Shown here one piece after another: positions 1 through 12,390 of a DNA stretch of 64,000 bases; within the stretch, counting starts at the first letter, position 1; every line of letters begins with the position of its first letter. The DNA comes from Pollenia angustigena. Taxonomy: Eukaryota; Arthropoda; Insecta; Diptera; Polleniidae. The stretch lies in assembly GCA_930367215.1 (NCBI GenBank), contig OV884058.1, positions 170,172,478 through 170,236,477 on the forward strand, in the 5' to 3' direction. Under the pieces are notes generated by a model, which did no database searches, had not been told where the DNA came from, and saw nothing but the letters and a program-made list of their open reading frames with translations. The position numbers and the translations under genes are program-made.

Positions 1-30
1 TGTCTGTCTGTTTGTCCGTCTGATTGTCTG
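1..30. repeat. TCTG-type simple repeat
   Basis: Short run of TCTG/TCCG units at the window edge. A similar run lies at 9076-9102. Such tracts occur inside dispersed dipteran repeats, but no element boundary can be drawn here. Confidence 0.6.
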
Positions 31-681
31 TTAATTTGTATTTTATGGGTTTTTGGGCGTTTAGGTCAGTGGCAAATGCAATGAATTTATCATTGGGTCA
101 TATTTCGATAATTTTTGGCGCCATCAGCCTCATGAACGGGGCGATGCTGCGTCATAAAATTAAATACCATCACTCGATCATTTTCAACTCAGATACATTT
201 TGACAGGTACACTACTTCACAACATTCTCCAACAACATCCATCCATACCAGTCAAATACTAAATGGTCCAAGTCAGACACATAAACCCCATATACATCAT
301 CTGCATCATCATCTGCAACAGCAGCATCACCACGTTAAGGAAATAAATTAAATTGGTTATAAAATAAAGAAAACGTAACTTAATTGTACGATTGTTTAGT
401 GGCTTGTTTATTTGTTGAAATTAAAGAAAAAAAAAAGAAAAAAACGTGCCCCATAAAAGTATTTAATTTTAATAGCACTTTTGCATTAATTTTCCAGTGT
501 ATTTAACAACCACGTTTTGTGGTTGCTTTTTGTATTTGACAGATTTATTAAATTCAAGGTTTTATGACGATTTAATTTTTAACTTTGTATTTTTTACATT
601 TAAATAGTGATAAGATAATTTATATTTAGTATTGGGAATTGCATAAGGTTTTCAACATTTCGTAAATTTTTGGGAAAACTG

Positions 682-1795
682 CAGCCGTATTCTGTAATTC
701 GCTTAGCGAAAGCTAAATCTCGATCGCTAAAATGCCTTGGAAAATACAAAATTGAAAAATTTTAGCGATAACATTAAAAGCTAAAATTGCACTGCCCAAT
801 TTAGCAATGCACGTTCAGTGTTGCCAGAACTTTTAGAGTTAAAATCAGCAAAAAAAAACACGGGTTTTCAACCAAAAATCTGCGCCAAGATTTGAAAAAT
901 CTTCAATAAATCTTCAAAACACATTTATTAAATTTTTAATGTGGTTTATTTAGAAAAAGATTTAACAATTTATTTCAAAATATACGACCAATTTTCTGGA
1001 ATTTGAAATTGATGGTAGTTTTAAAAGATGTTCTGGTAGTCCTCGAAGTACGAGTTATAAAAAAGGAAATGATTTTTGAACTTTCAACACGGAAATTTTA
1101 AAAAAATTTTTCGATTTTAATTTTACTCGAATGCGATTTTCAGAACATAGCTGAAAATTGTTGGATATTTTTACATTAACCAAATTTAATTACTCAGGCT
1201 GAGTAAAGATTAATCACATCTTTATTAATTGAAACAACAAATTAAAAGTGCATAGCTTGACATGTTGCTTAAACTGTCTAGGGTCTTATTGAAAATTTAC
1301 AAGAGATCATATATTGAAACTATTAAAGATATTTATACATAAGTACATATGAATATATACGTAGGCACATATTCATATAATTTCGTGTAAAATCAGATGA
1401 CATAAGTCTGGCGATATTAATGTGTCAAGACAATGCGAATTTTTAATTTTTAAGTAATCTATTGTGAATAAAATTCCTACTAATGAATCTATTTCCACAC
1501 GGTTCCTCCATGAATGGTTTCGTTTATCAATGCAAGAAGTGGACATAGTACAAACATAAGTGACAATGTAAAGAAGTTTACACCGAGCTTAAAAATCTGC
1601 AATTGTAAACCAAAAATCTTCAAATCTGCGTTTTGGCAATTTTGGGGAGTAAAATCAGCAAAATGCAGATAAATCTGAACTTCTGGCAACACTGTGTACG
1701 TTACAGAATTTTATTCGCAGCCAAAAAGCACTAAATCAACTTTAAAGATTTTTAGCGATAGTGATTTAGCTTAATCGAACTACAGAATACGGCTG
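682..1795. mobile_element. Inverted-repeat transposable element (non-autonomous)
   Basis: The ends are long inverted repeats that begin CAGCCGTATTCTGTA and stay similar for about 55 bp, sharing GCTAAATC and TCGCTAAAA blocks. The flanks (GGAAAACT and GGAAACAA) resemble each other but are not a clean duplication. No coding sequence is visible. Most of the length is a second element at 816-1694 that landed inside it, so the original element was only about 235 bp. Confidence 0.7.
816..1694. mobile_element. hAT-like MITE nested in the 682-1795 element
   Basis: Terminal inverted repeats begin CAGTGTTGCCAGAA. The second shared block, GCTGATTTTA / TAAAATCAGC, lies inside both ends. The flanks TGCACGTT (808-815) and TGTACGTT (1695-1702) match at 7 of 8 positions, as expected of an aged 8-bp hAT target duplication. 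There is no transposase. The short open frame at 1489-1692 minus only overlaps the inverted repeat and is not a gene. Confidence 0.75.
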
Positions 1796-2799
1796 GAAAC
1801 AAGCCACAGCTAAAATAAAAAAAAATTTTATTTTATAGCTGTAGCAATTGTTGTGTAACCTACACTGAGAATCTTAGGCGACTTGATGTATACAAAAGAT
1901 ACATCAAAATTCGGCCTTAAAGATACATTATATCTACAAGAAGCATAGAGAAGCACAGCTGGGCGTTGATCAGCCTAGAAAATTTAAGGTCACGACAGTC
2001 TATGTACACATTTTTAATATGAAACAAGCAAGTGTTTATTGTCAGTCAAACCATGATAGCCAATTGCGCTCGAAAAGAAGGCTTTATATGAGACCAATCG
2101 ATGCAACATATGTTAAAATTGTTAATGGAAACTATATGTTAACAGAATTTATCAGCAGCTCCGGCAGTTACAAGTGCTATTTGTTATCTCGATAATATTT
2201 TTTTTTTTTAATTTATGATATAAAGCGATTATGAAATCGTACAACCGGATTACATCGCTATACACAACTTTTTAATAGACATATACTGTTCAAAGCGAAT
2301 TGCAGGTTTAATATGTGAGCTTTGTTCCGTTATGGACCTATACCAACGATATTTTGCCAGGTAATCGCAAATGTGTTGGATTTTCTTAGAATCTCAAAAC
2401 TTATATTCTTAACTTAATTTACAGTGCCTGAATCAACCATGACCAATTGACGTAATTCGTATTGCCGTCAGTTTTGTCTGTTTACTAATGCTATCCAAAC
2501 GAGCTGCTTGTATTCACCTGGTTCAAGAGCATTAACAGACGAGGTCGTAATGGTAAGTACGAACTTTAGTCGTAGTAAAAACAAAAAAGTAAATCCAGCA
2601 AGTAACGGATGTTTTGAGCAAATTTTTTTTACAATAAATTTATTTCTTTTAAAATCTTATACTCTTCTATAAGAAAACAAAAAGTTGTGGTTTAAAACGT
2701 GCATTCAAGTGTACAAACTAAAAGCGAACTTCTACACGGTATGTATTTTAGCTTTATCAGATGTAAAATCCATATGTAATTGCACATTTCTGTCAAAGA
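1796..2799. other. A+T-rich intergenic stretch
   Basis: No gene, element boundary or RNA gene could be supported here. Confidence 0.5.
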
Positions 2800-2916
2800 A
2801 GGTTTATAATTTTTGCTTTTACACGTTTGTAACAGCAAATTATATACTAATTTATATTTCTATTCCATTTTAATTGTATTTCAGTTAATCAAAAATTTAG
2901 TTTTTTTAAAGAACAA
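2800..2916. repeat. Direct repeat, copy 1
   Basis: About 115 bp nearly identical to 3938-4053, including a shared stretch with TACACGTTTGTAACAGC. The two copies bracket the MITE at 2967-3666 plus about 270 bp of other sequence. They could be a local duplication or the ends of a larger inserted unit. Confidence 0.8.
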
Positions 2917-2966
2917 ATCACTTGCGGCGTCAAATAAGATCGGCTTAGGACTCTGCTGTTTGGTAA

Positions 2967-3666
2967 CCCCGGGTCTCCACGTAGCAATATTTATTGCGGC
3001 AAACGTCAAATTGCTCCATAAAATTTGCGACGTATAGACCGCATATTGCCATGAGTGGCAATCCATTGCGCAATGATTGCTCTTCTTATTGCTTGAGCAA
3101 TTATTGCTTAGCAATCTGCTGTCAAATCAGTTGTAATTTATCTGGCATTTCATTTCTCTGTACGGTTGGTTATTTATTAGTGTGTTTATTTATTAAAAAA
3201 GCAAGTGAAAAAATACTTCAACAAAATACAGAAAAAGTTTTTATATATTACATTTTTAAATAAACGTCAATATTAACAAAAGCAAACGAAGAATTTGTTT
3301 TTTTTTTTTTTTGTATATTTTTATTTTTTCAATAGAACAATACAACTTTTAGGTTTTTTTCATACGCAAATAAACAAAAAAGCAATACAAAACACAGCTA
3401 CGACAATTACAATTAATTATTTTATTAATTAATTTAAAAAAGAAAATTTAACAATCACTTCAAAACACAACATAAAACATTTGTTATAAATACAGCCACA
3501 AAACTTTATACAACTACCCGAGGTGAAAATTGCAAATTTATGGCAAAGCAATAACAAGTGTTCTCCAGCAATATAATCAGCAATCATTGCTCCATTGTTC
3601 TGTCATTGTTCTGCCGACGTTATTGCTTGTACTTAGCAATAAAAATTGCTACGTGGAGACCCAGCG
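2967..3666. mobile_element. PIF/Harbinger-like MITE with TAA duplication
   Basis: The inverted ends share GGGTCTCCACGTAGCAAT and continue into TTTATTGC; the outermost four bases are imperfect. TAA flanks both sides (2964-2966 and 3667-3669). A 3-bp TWA duplication is typical of PIF/Harbinger elements. The interior is rich in GCAAT/ATTGC motifs, which repeat the terminal motif. No protein is encoded; the overlapping open frames are shadows of the inverted repeats. Confidence 0.75.
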
Positions 3667-3937
3667 TAAACAAACGAAAAAAAAATTATTTCTTATTTGC
3701 GTCTGCAAAATGGAAAATAGTCAGAGATCTAATTTAATTTAGTAATTCATGAAAAAGAATTAAAAAATATTTTGATGTTAGTTAATTATATATTTTTTAT
3801 ATTTGTTTTAAATCAGCTGATTTGAATTCAAAATAGCATACTAAATTATGAGGTTTTGTTCATAACAGTCGTATTTTTCATGTTATTATTTTAAGACATA
3901 TGACTTTAGCATTTCTGTCAAAATTATCAAAAACAGA

Positions 3938-4053
3938 AGGTGTATAATTTTTGCTTTTACACGTTTGTAACAGCAAATTATATACTAATTTATATTTCTA
4001 TTCCATTTTAATTGTGTTTCAGCTAATCAAAAATTTAGTTTTTTTGAAAGAAC
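3938..4053. repeat. Direct repeat, copy 2
   Basis: Second copy of the 2800-2916 repeat, differing by a few substitutions (for example GTGTTTCAG against GTATTTCAG). Confidence 0.8.
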
Positions 4054-4719
4054 ATGTGTAAATAAATAAATAAATTATGTATATATGCCTCTACCAACAA
4101 ATAATTTGCAAAACAGCTCAAAGTAGAACACGATCTAATTGAAAATTGTTACACTGCTAATTCTAGCTGACTTTTACAAAAGCAATCGTTTTTTTAGCTT
4201 TTACCCGACATGTATGCATTTTGCAGTGGAAAATTTGAAAAGTACACTGCTAAATATATATCGTGTAAAAGTGCCTTACGTTTGATAGAAAGTACGCAAT
4301 TGCGTAAGCAAATACAGTATTGCCGTGTAGAAAATATTTACTTATAAAAAATATTTTTTGTACGTATTTTTATTATTGGTGCAGGACAAAATATTTCTTA
4401 TAAAATTTTTGTTATATAGAACACTTTCTCTATTGACATATATGGAAAAAGCGGGGTTTTCTTATATGAGATGTTCTTATATCCGTTATCTACTGTATGT
4501 AAAAAAATTCGACTTCTACTAAATAAATTGCAAAATTAAAAGATATTTTTTGTATTGCCATCAAATTAGGTATAACAGCAATCAAAAGCCGAAAATATTT
4601 GCCAAAAATCGATTAAATTTAAAAATTAGCGAATTTAGTTCTACAAACAATCGCTTAATTTACAAAACATATTTTTCAGCAAAAATCAGAAAAAGCGCCA
4701 AAATATAAAACACAATGTT
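4054..4719. other. A+T-rich stretch without recognised features
   Basis: No gene or element boundary was found. A short palindrome, GCAATTGC, lies near 4296. Confidence 0.4.
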
Positions 4720-5204
4720 CACGGAAAGAACTTTATTTTCTAATTTAATCAGTTTCGTTTCTTAAATCACGATTTTTACTTATTTTGTTGGTATTTAGTA
4801 AAATTTTCTTAAATAAAGAAACATTTTGCTTAAACCAAGCCACACATGTACATTAGGGCCATAACTTTTTCACACTTTTTGCGAATATAAAAAACGGCAT
4901 AGTATAGTCGTGTAGACCATTAAAAATTATTAATAAATAAAATACAAAATATGATAATTTTTTCGGATTGGTAAAAAAAGTTCACGCAGGGATCGGGTTG
5001 AAGTTTGAGAACAACCATTTTTATCTCACGACGGGAGACAGGTATTTTCATTACTAAAACATTATTGGCCACTCCGTGGTACTATGCCAAAAATTTTGTT
5101 ATACCCCTAATGTACATGTTTAGAATAAGTAATTTTTGGCTTGAAATAGAATCATGAAAAATTTTCTTTGTTCAAGCCATATTTAGTTAGTAATTCTTTC
5201 CGTG
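4720..5204. mobile_element. Possible degenerate foldback element
   Basis: The ends match in inverted orientation as CACGGAAAGAA. A second inverted pair lies inside (ACATGTACATTAGGG near 4845 and CCTAATGTACATGT near 5107). No target duplication was found, so the boundaries are tentative. Confidence 0.4.
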
Positions 5205-6184
5205 CTTAAGAAATTAGAGAAATTTATATATTGGCAGTATTTAAAATGTTTAGCTGTCCACAACAGAAAGCTCCCCTGGTTAAATTGTTAAATTGTTAAT
5301 ATATATATTTTTTTTTTTTGTTTATACAATGCATGTAGTAAATCGGAATGTTTAAACATCTGCCAATACAATATTTTACAACATTTGTACATAACTGAAA
5401 TTAAAAAATTGAGAAAAATGCGAAGGAAAACCGCATTGTACTACAAGTCAAAAAGTGAAAACTGAAGCCGGAATACATCGAAACCCGACGGTAAAACTGC
5501 AAAAATAGAGTTTTTGCATAGGATTAAAATTCAAGATGGGAACAAATCTATTATTCTTAGTATAATTTAAAAAATTTAAGCGGGTTCAACAAGCCATACC
5601 AACCAGACAGAAATATAATATGCGTTAAGACAATGCTTTGGCAGAAAAACGGTAATTTATAAGGGACGTCCTAAAATGAACGCAAAATATTTATCTGCCG
5701 CCTTTACCGCGATAGGAGCATCAAGTGTTCTAAGTGTTTTTTACTACTGAATTTGTAGACAATAAGGAGAAGATGCTTAGAGGCAAAGATCAACAAGAAA
5801 TATTTCGAACAACTTTGTTAATCATTCTCGGAAAATTAAATATATATTTTTATTTAAACATGCAGATACGCCTTCAGTTGTTACTTGTGTAATCTTTATA
5901 GCACGTTTTAAAGAGCATTGTAAGGTAAAAAAAATTGTGTAAGCCTTGTATTCTTTTCGGGAAACAGCAGAGCTTTTGTTGTTGGGCTTGGTGCTTTTTG
6001 TCTCAAGGGATTGAAGTCCAATTTAACAAGTAAAGGTACGTAATTTTATTAGGGACATCATCGATGTAAAAAAACATATAAGAGTCCTATATAATAAATA
6101 TTCGGAAGGGCAAATTTTTCATAAAGAACTAGAAGCATTTGTGATTTTAAACATGTTTTTGCGGTCTGCTGTAAAGTTTTCAAA
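5205..6184. other. A+T-rich stretch without recognised features
   Basis: No gene or inverted-repeat element could be supported. Confidence 0.4.
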
Positions 6185-6333
6185 ATGTGGCTTAATGTAG
6201 TTTATCTGCCACTTGCAGACTTGAAAACATATGATTTTTTAAAAGAATATATTGAAATCTTTTTCGTCAGTATACTCGCCATTGTTTTTTTTCCGCTCCA
6301 TATTCAATATTTTCTCTCGAGTTTTCCCCCAAG
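6185..6333 (+). pseudogene. Unrecognised open frame cut by a MITE
   Basis: About 50 codons begin at ATG 6185 with a hydrophobic stretch (IFFVSILAIVFFPL) that could be a membrane segment. I do not recognise the family. The frame continues into the MITE at 6334-6645. If that MITE and one duplicate are ignored, the sequence reads CCCCAAGTGAGTAG, where AA/GTGAGT fits a splice donor. It could be a relic exon, or chance in A+T-rich DNA. Confidence 0.2.
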
Positions 6334-6645
6334 CAAGAATGATAGATATGAAGATTACGCCTTGCGCATGTTTTACCTGAAAAACTATCGTGTTGCATGT
6401 TTTTTACTAATGGCTATATTTTTAATATAGAGATAATATACAGGTATCAATGTAAAAGATGAAATGATAAAAAAATTACTTCCAATAAAGAATTTTGTGT
6501 TTTGAATAATAAAAATCAAAATTGTCCCACAGTCATGTTAACATATAAACATAACAGCTTGAAAACTTAAATAATTAGCCAATGAGAGCGCCAATGAGAC
6601 GTTAGAGATCCTACATGCGCAGTATCTTTATTTCTATCATTCTTG
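6334..6645. mobile_element. MITE with 8-bp target duplication
   Basis: The inverted ends begin CAAGAATGATAGA and stay similar for about 25 bp. They are flanked by a perfect 8-bp duplication, CCCCCAAG (6326-6333 and 6646-6653). The duplication length points to a hAT-type source. No coding capacity. Confidence 0.8.
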
Positions 6646-7140
6646 CCCCCAAGTGAGTAGATAAAAGTATTCTCAAATGATTTTTCTGGTTAATCCAAAT
6701 ATCGATGGGGGCTATATCTGGAACAATGTCATGTATTTTTCCGAGTTCCTTATCCTTTTTTTTTTTATTATCACTCACTTTGAAGCTTGGAATTTAAAAT
6801 GTAGTTACTTAGTGCTTTCACCACAGAACCTACAGCAGATTTCCAGTCTTTTATGTATATGAACATCGCTACAAAAATATTTTTCAATATACGATTTATA
6901 AAAAACAAACATGTCAAAGCGAACTAGTTTACATATTTTCATTTTTAAATTCTCTAATTCGACTCTAGTTCATCAACGATATCTTGGCGCACTTCAAACA
7001 GAAAATGCAAAGAGATAGATTTGAAAATGTCTGGTGAGTGGAACGAACAAGTTTAGTTACCAAATGCAATATGAAGTCACATAAAAACATAGAAAAGAAC
7101 ATGCTTCGATACGATATACATACATATATATTTATTCTCA

Positions 7141-7400
7141 TAAAATGCTAAAATGGGATAAGCTGTTCCTATTCATTGGTTGCTTAGGCCAGATCATCAG
7201 GAAATTTTATCCACAGATTTTAAAAAAACTAAAGATATTATAAGCGAATAATAATTATAAGCAACAGCTTTACTTGTAACAATATCAAGCTTAAACAACA
7301 ACAATAAACAGTGAGTTTATCTTTTCTTACATTCCCAACTACAATTGGTTGGAATTCTCCCAACATTAATTGTAGGTTAAGAAAAAACAAAAATAACTTG
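7141..7400. repeat. Diverged copy of the 52.3-kb element interior
   Basis: This segment matches 52340-52620: it shares GGTTGCTTAGGCCAGATCAT, CTAAAGATATTATA and an ACAACAAACAGTGA-like block in the same order. A further piece near 7520-7600 matches 52310-52355. It is a rearranged fragment of the long-inverted-repeat family at 52104-52813. Confidence 0.65.
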
Positions 7401-7731
7401 CTTTATTGTTTTCGCAAAAAATTAAGCATGCTGCCAGCTTAGATTTTTTAAGCCGTACACTTGCCAGTTTATTATCAAAGCAAGTTTTGGGAATCGAAAT
7501 TTTTAATTAACAAGATTTCGTCTGTAGTGCTTAATTTCCAATTTTTATTCTTGATAAAAACACTGAAATTTATTGTTGATGGGATAAGCTATTTAGAAAC
7601 ATTTTTATGCCGAAAAATTTTGGAGTGGTAGTCGCGAGTTTTTGTGGGTACTTCGACTCTGACTCCGGTACAAAAACCTAAACTCCCACTCCGACTCCAG
7701 AGCTCTGTACTCTACTATAAAAACATAATAT

Positions 7732-8489
7732 TAGGTGCGTTTGAGTACTTAAACAGTAAAATGCAGTTAATGAGTAAACTGAAAAATAGGCTCTCACAAA
7801 AAACTGTTGTCCGAAAAAGTACGCGAACACAAAATTTGTTTAAATTCGTAAAATAAAGGCAACAGCTGATGGCAAATAATTGAAGTGTTGCAAAATGTTT
7901 ACATTTTTGACTACTTAACACGTTTTCTTATCGGTACTCGATTAAATACTTTTACTTAATCCCGAACATTTTTATAGAATCTTTCATATTTGTTTGTTTT
8001 TAATTTAATTTGATTTTACTAATTTGTAATGGGTTAAATTATTTAAAAGAACATGAATAATTGTTTTGCTATTGATTTCTTTAGTACCCAAATACTTCAC
8101 ACTTTTACAACTCTAAAAAATTAACATAACAAAAAAATTTCAAAAGTTTGTATTTAACCAAAAAAATGCTTCACAAACAAGTTTAATTAATTAATATTTA
8201 TTCACTTTTTGTTTTGGTTTATTTTTTTCAACTTTTCTTTTATTTAACAATTTTTTCACAATTTGTATGCTTTTTATTTGTTTACCTTTTGAAACATATG
8301 TTTTTTTTTTGATTTACTAAAATTTACTGCAAAAATGTCTGCAGTAAAATTTTGTAAATACTCAGACAAGAACTGTCACTTTACGTTATTAATTTGTGTT
8401 CTCAGTTACTGTATTTTGTGTACTCGAACGCGATTTCGTAAAATGCAGTAAAGTTCAGTAAAAAATGTTTGCGTTCTCAAACGCAGCTA
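7732..8489. mobile_element. Inverted-repeat MITE
   Basis: The ends are inverted copies of TAGGTGCGTTTGAGTAC (right end TAGCTGCGTTTGAGAAC). An AAAATGCAGT block is also shared in inverted orientation just inside. The target duplication is ambiguous, with ATT on each side under one reading. The small open frames inside are not genes. Confidence 0.65.
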
Positions 8490-9672
8490 TTGTAAGCGAA
8501 GCGGATTATGTGTATTTTTGTTAAGATTTTTGTTAATAAATAAAAAAAAGTTTTAATTTTCATGACAAATGCATTTTGGGCAAGAGAAATTACTAAATTT
8601 CAACCAACAAAAAAAAAGACACATTGCAATCAATTTGATCGTTTAAAGTGTTTTTTTTTACAGGATAAAAAAAAGTTCATGAAATATTCATTATTTTTAA
8701 TAACAAGTTCTTGCACTCAAACACGCACTTGCAAACAAAAGCAGCCGAGTCAATTATTTACAATTTTTATTTTTTTTTTTGTTTTGAACAAATTCATACC
8801 AAAGTGTGAAATTGCATTTACATTTTTAATCATTATTAACTTTAAGCGTAAATATGACTACCAAATTCAAAATTAACTCAGCCAACGAAACACACAACTG
8901 ATTTGCATACAAAGATACATGATGTACTACTTACGTTGATTGTACTCATCCACACATCTAACCGAACACTCAGTGCTCGTACATCAAGTTTAAGCAGTTT
9001 TTCGTAAAATTTGTTTATTTTGTTATTTTATTGACGAGTTTTTTATATTTTGTTGTTTTTTAACAGCCATAAGAGTCCGTCTGTCCGTCTGTCTGTCTGT
9101 TCATTTTGTAAACTTACAAATTTAATGTGTCAATATTTTGTCATTGTATATTTTTAGTACGAGCAATCATAATATTTTGTCTGAATATTGAATATACTTC
9201 ACATTTTGTTTCTTTTTTTTTTGTAATATTTATTTCAATTCTTTGTTTGCAAATGTTAATGAACCGTAACGTAGTCCAAGTTGTCTGTTAAAAGCCTTAC
9301 TTTTGGTTTAAAGCATATGCGTATCTCCCCCAAACAAATTTATTCAGAGTCATATGAGTTCATAAATGTGTGAAAATGACACATATTAAAAAGTAATTGA
9401 AAAATTTCCGTTAAGTTTAAAATCTTTTCTTTGATACTTCCTAAGCACCAACGATATTATGTATAACAAAAAAAAAAAAAACATTCGTTCGTTCGTTCGA
9501 CCCTGACGTTAATTCAGTAGTAAACTTTGAATTGTGTGAAAATATTAATTTCATTTCCGTTGGTTAAAGTTGCTTAAATACTTTATGGCCCAAATACACT
9601 GATCAAAATACTCATCAAGCATTGTGGTAGTATTAGTGAAAATGTGTTTGTATGTGTCACACCGACGATGCT
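8490..9672. other. A+T-rich intergenic stretch
   Basis: It holds a TCTG/TCCG run at 9076-9102 and homopolymer tracts. The 104-codon open frame at 8562-8876 is low-complexity lysine, phenylalanine and threonine codons and is unlikely to be real. Confidence 0.4.
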
Positions 9673-9674
9673 GG

Positions 9675-9927
9675 ATGGAAAATCAAAAAATTTAGATATG
9701 ACGGCGAATATTACGTCCAGCGCATTTGACATATGTGGCCCTTTAAGTTAAAATTTACGACCTTTAAAAGTTTCAAATTGTAATTATATTAAAACATTTT
9801 TTACGTTAGAAATTTTTGAACGATTTTACACTTATTTCTCCAACGTGTGATTTTTTATTTTCTTTCCACATTAAATTAATTAACGCCATATGTGGAAAAC
9901 ATAAAACACATCTTTTGATTTTCCATT
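9675..9927. mobile_element. Probable short MITE or foldback fragment
   Basis: The ends share ATGGAAAATCAAAA in inverted orientation, followed by CATATG-containing sequence on both sides. No target duplication was identified. Confidence 0.35.
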
Positions 9928-10442
9928 CAAAACGCTTTGAAAAAGGTCTGGCCAGACTCATGTGATCGACGAAGGGTTAAAAATTAATTAAAGTATTGAA
10001 AGAAAAATCGTAAAAGACGTTTGCAAAAAGACTGGTTTGTTGTGTCCAACCTCAAGTAGATTTTTAAACCGAGTCCAAACCCGAAACCGAACTTTGGTAT
10101 TTTTTCAGACCGAACCTGAATCCCTTTTTTATTAAAAAGAAAAATGTTAATTTTTATAATTTAATTATTTAATAAAAACAAAATAAACAAATGCATGACA
10201 TTAAAAAGTTTTTGCACCTTTAATGTGACGTTATTTAAAATAAAAACCAAAAACATTGTACCTTTCTTGGAAAAGGTACACTATACGTAGAGAAAAAATT
10301 CAATACACTAGTAATGCAATAATAAAATATTAAAATGGTAGAAAAGTACTTTTTTTTTGCATTTATACCTTATAAATTGCTTATTCGGTTGAAATAAATT
10401 TGCCCATCTTCTCACATGAAACCCTGGTTGGTGGTCCTTTTA

Positions 10443-10705
10443 GGCTACAGCCACAAAGCATACAGAGATGAAAAAAGTGACGTATGAAAATTGTCCAAAT
10501 CATTTGCGAGGGCAGCTTTTGAAGAAAGAGAAAGAAAAAGTTTTTTTTTGTAGTGAAGTGGCAATGTGTAAAACAGGCCGCTACTATCAACACGAACTGC
10601 GTAATCAAAACAAAAAATGCAAAAAGGGCAGCTTTAGAAGAAAGAGACGGAAAAAACGCAAAATCTTCCGTCTCGTGACGTCTCTGTATGCTCTGTGCTA
10701 CAGCC
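10443..10705. mobile_element. PIF/Harbinger-like MITE with TTA duplication
   Basis: The inverted ends begin GGCTACAGC / GGCTGTAGC and share AGCATACAGAGA. TTA flanks both sides (10440-10442 and 10706-10708). Inside, GGGCAGCTTTTGAAGAAAGA and GGGCAGCTTTAGAAGAAAGA are direct repeats. The 111-codon open frame across the region is basic and low-complexity, and is not a credible protein. Confidence 0.7.
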
Positions 10706-11388
10706 TTAAAGTTTATAAAGGGACAAAATTTAAGAATTCATATTACTTTGTGTTCCTAGAACTAAAGGTTCAGTCAAATGAATTCTTATTTGTTTATCAA
10801 TAACAAGCATTTAACCCGCTACTTCGTTAGCGTATCCCCTTCTTTCGTGGTCATATTTATGTGCCAAAGTTTATGTTTCTAGGTTTCAACAAAAAAGTAC
10901 CAACTATTTTCTTCTTATACGTTCTTTTTTTACTCAGAACCCTGCATTTATAATTTTTTGTTTCTAAAGGTACGTTCAGACTGATGAAATATTTGATAGC
11001 AAACATCAAATGTTTCACTAACGTAGTCTGAACACAAAATATTTTTGAGTGTCAAATAAAATAACAGCTGATTTTGAGCAGTGTTTAAAAAACTAGACTC
11101 CAAGTAGCTGTAGTAACGAAAAAACACAAAATAGTCTAGTTAAAAAATGTTAAAAACTTGTAGTCGTTCATTTACTATTACTACCGCTACCGTCACATTT
11201 TAGTAGCGGTAGTTGTAGTAGTAGCACAAAAAGAAAATAATTGGAGCAGCATAGTAAAAAATATTGTACTGCTCTCGCTACCTTTTACTGCTTAAGTAAT
11301 TTTATTTTTTAAATTTTAACTACTACCTACCTCAGTAGTTATAGAAGGAGAAGACAACCTAGTTTTTGAAGTGGCAGAAGAATAACAT

Positions 11389-11480
11389 TGAAGTAGTTGT
11401 TTAATAACATTGCAGCAGTTTTAGAATAACATTGCAGTAGTAGGTTAATAACATTGAAGCAGTCATAAAATAACATTTTG
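11389..11480. repeat. Subterminal AATAACATTG repeats
   Basis: Four or five units of AATAACATTGNAGYAGT, spaced about 28-30 bp apart. The same motif appears inverted near 13350-13430 (CTTCAATGTTATT). They lie near opposite ends of one element, so they may be transposase-binding sites; that role is inferred. Confidence 0.7.
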
Positions 11481-11564
11481 GTAGCAGTAGAAGTAATAAA
11501 AACTAAAAATCTTTAGAAAAATAAGTACATGTGTGTTTTAATCAGTGTTGCCAGAAAATCACAA

Positions 11565-12390
11565 TTTTTTTTTTTTTATTTGTGTATTATTGTAATCTTA
11601 ATGAAATAATATTACATAACTATAAATCGCCTCAGCGCCCAGTATGGCATTAAAGAGGCTAATGGCAACTACTATATCTATTATTCTAATTTATACAATA
11701 TTTACATACGTACAATAACTGAAGAGGAAAAAAGAAAAAAAATATAAATACATATGTATATATTTATAACAAACAAGGCATTTTATTTAGAGAAGTGTTT
11801 CAACATTCTCGAGTAAATATTTCTTCAAATTATGTTTAAAAGTTGATAAGACCGAAATATTCTTTAATTCATTTGGTAACTGATTATATTCACTTGACCC
11901 ATTGTACGAAATACGTTGTTTAGATAACTCAAGTCGACATCTCGTTATATTTAAATTTCTTGATTGCCTCGTAGTTCTATGTGTAATTGACATGTTCTCT
12001 TGAAACTTTATACTGTGAGTGCCAACTCCTTTTATACATTTAAACATATATATTAATAATTGTTTTTTATACAAACCACGAACAGGAAGTATCAATTTGG
12101 CATGATTTTTAAACAAATTTACTGTGAAGAACCGGAACGGTAGACCATATACAATTTTTAGGACTTTATTTTGTGCCAATTGTAAAGACTGTAATGTTGA
12201 AAATTTTTTATAGCCATATATCATAGGAAGGTATGTTAGATGTGAATGAATTAATGCGTAGGAAAGCATAAGTTTGGTGGTGGTATTTAATTTCTATTTA
12301 AATTTATAAAGGATGCCAATTCCTGATACTTTTGTCTTTAAGAAATTGATGTGGTGATCCCATAAAAGATTTCAAAACATAAATCTCCAA
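11565..12390 (-). pseudogene. LINE relic, C-terminal part of reverse transcriptase (CR1/L2-like)
   Basis: On the minus strand a 160-codon open frame (12269-11787) reads through a thumb/C-terminal region: a SYALIHSHLTYLPMIYG motif, then LQLAQNKVLKIVY, and near the end YNQLPNELKNISVLSTFKHN. This pattern is common downstream of the catalytic domain in CR1/L2-like non-LTR elements. The frame can be followed upstream past a stop (DHHINFLKTKVSGIGILY) to about 12360. A poly(T) at 11565-11578 on the + strand marks its poly(A) tail. The catalytic YXDD part is missing, so the copy is 5'-truncated and dead. Confidence 0.75.

Noticed and set aside
8562..8876. 104-codon open frame on the + strand
   Set aside because: Low-complexity composition from an A+T-rich tract, no recognisable motif, no splice or repeat support.
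10468..10803. 111-codon open frame
   Set aside because: It overlaps both arms of the TTA-flanked MITE at 10443-10705 and is mostly lysine and arginine from A-rich repeats.
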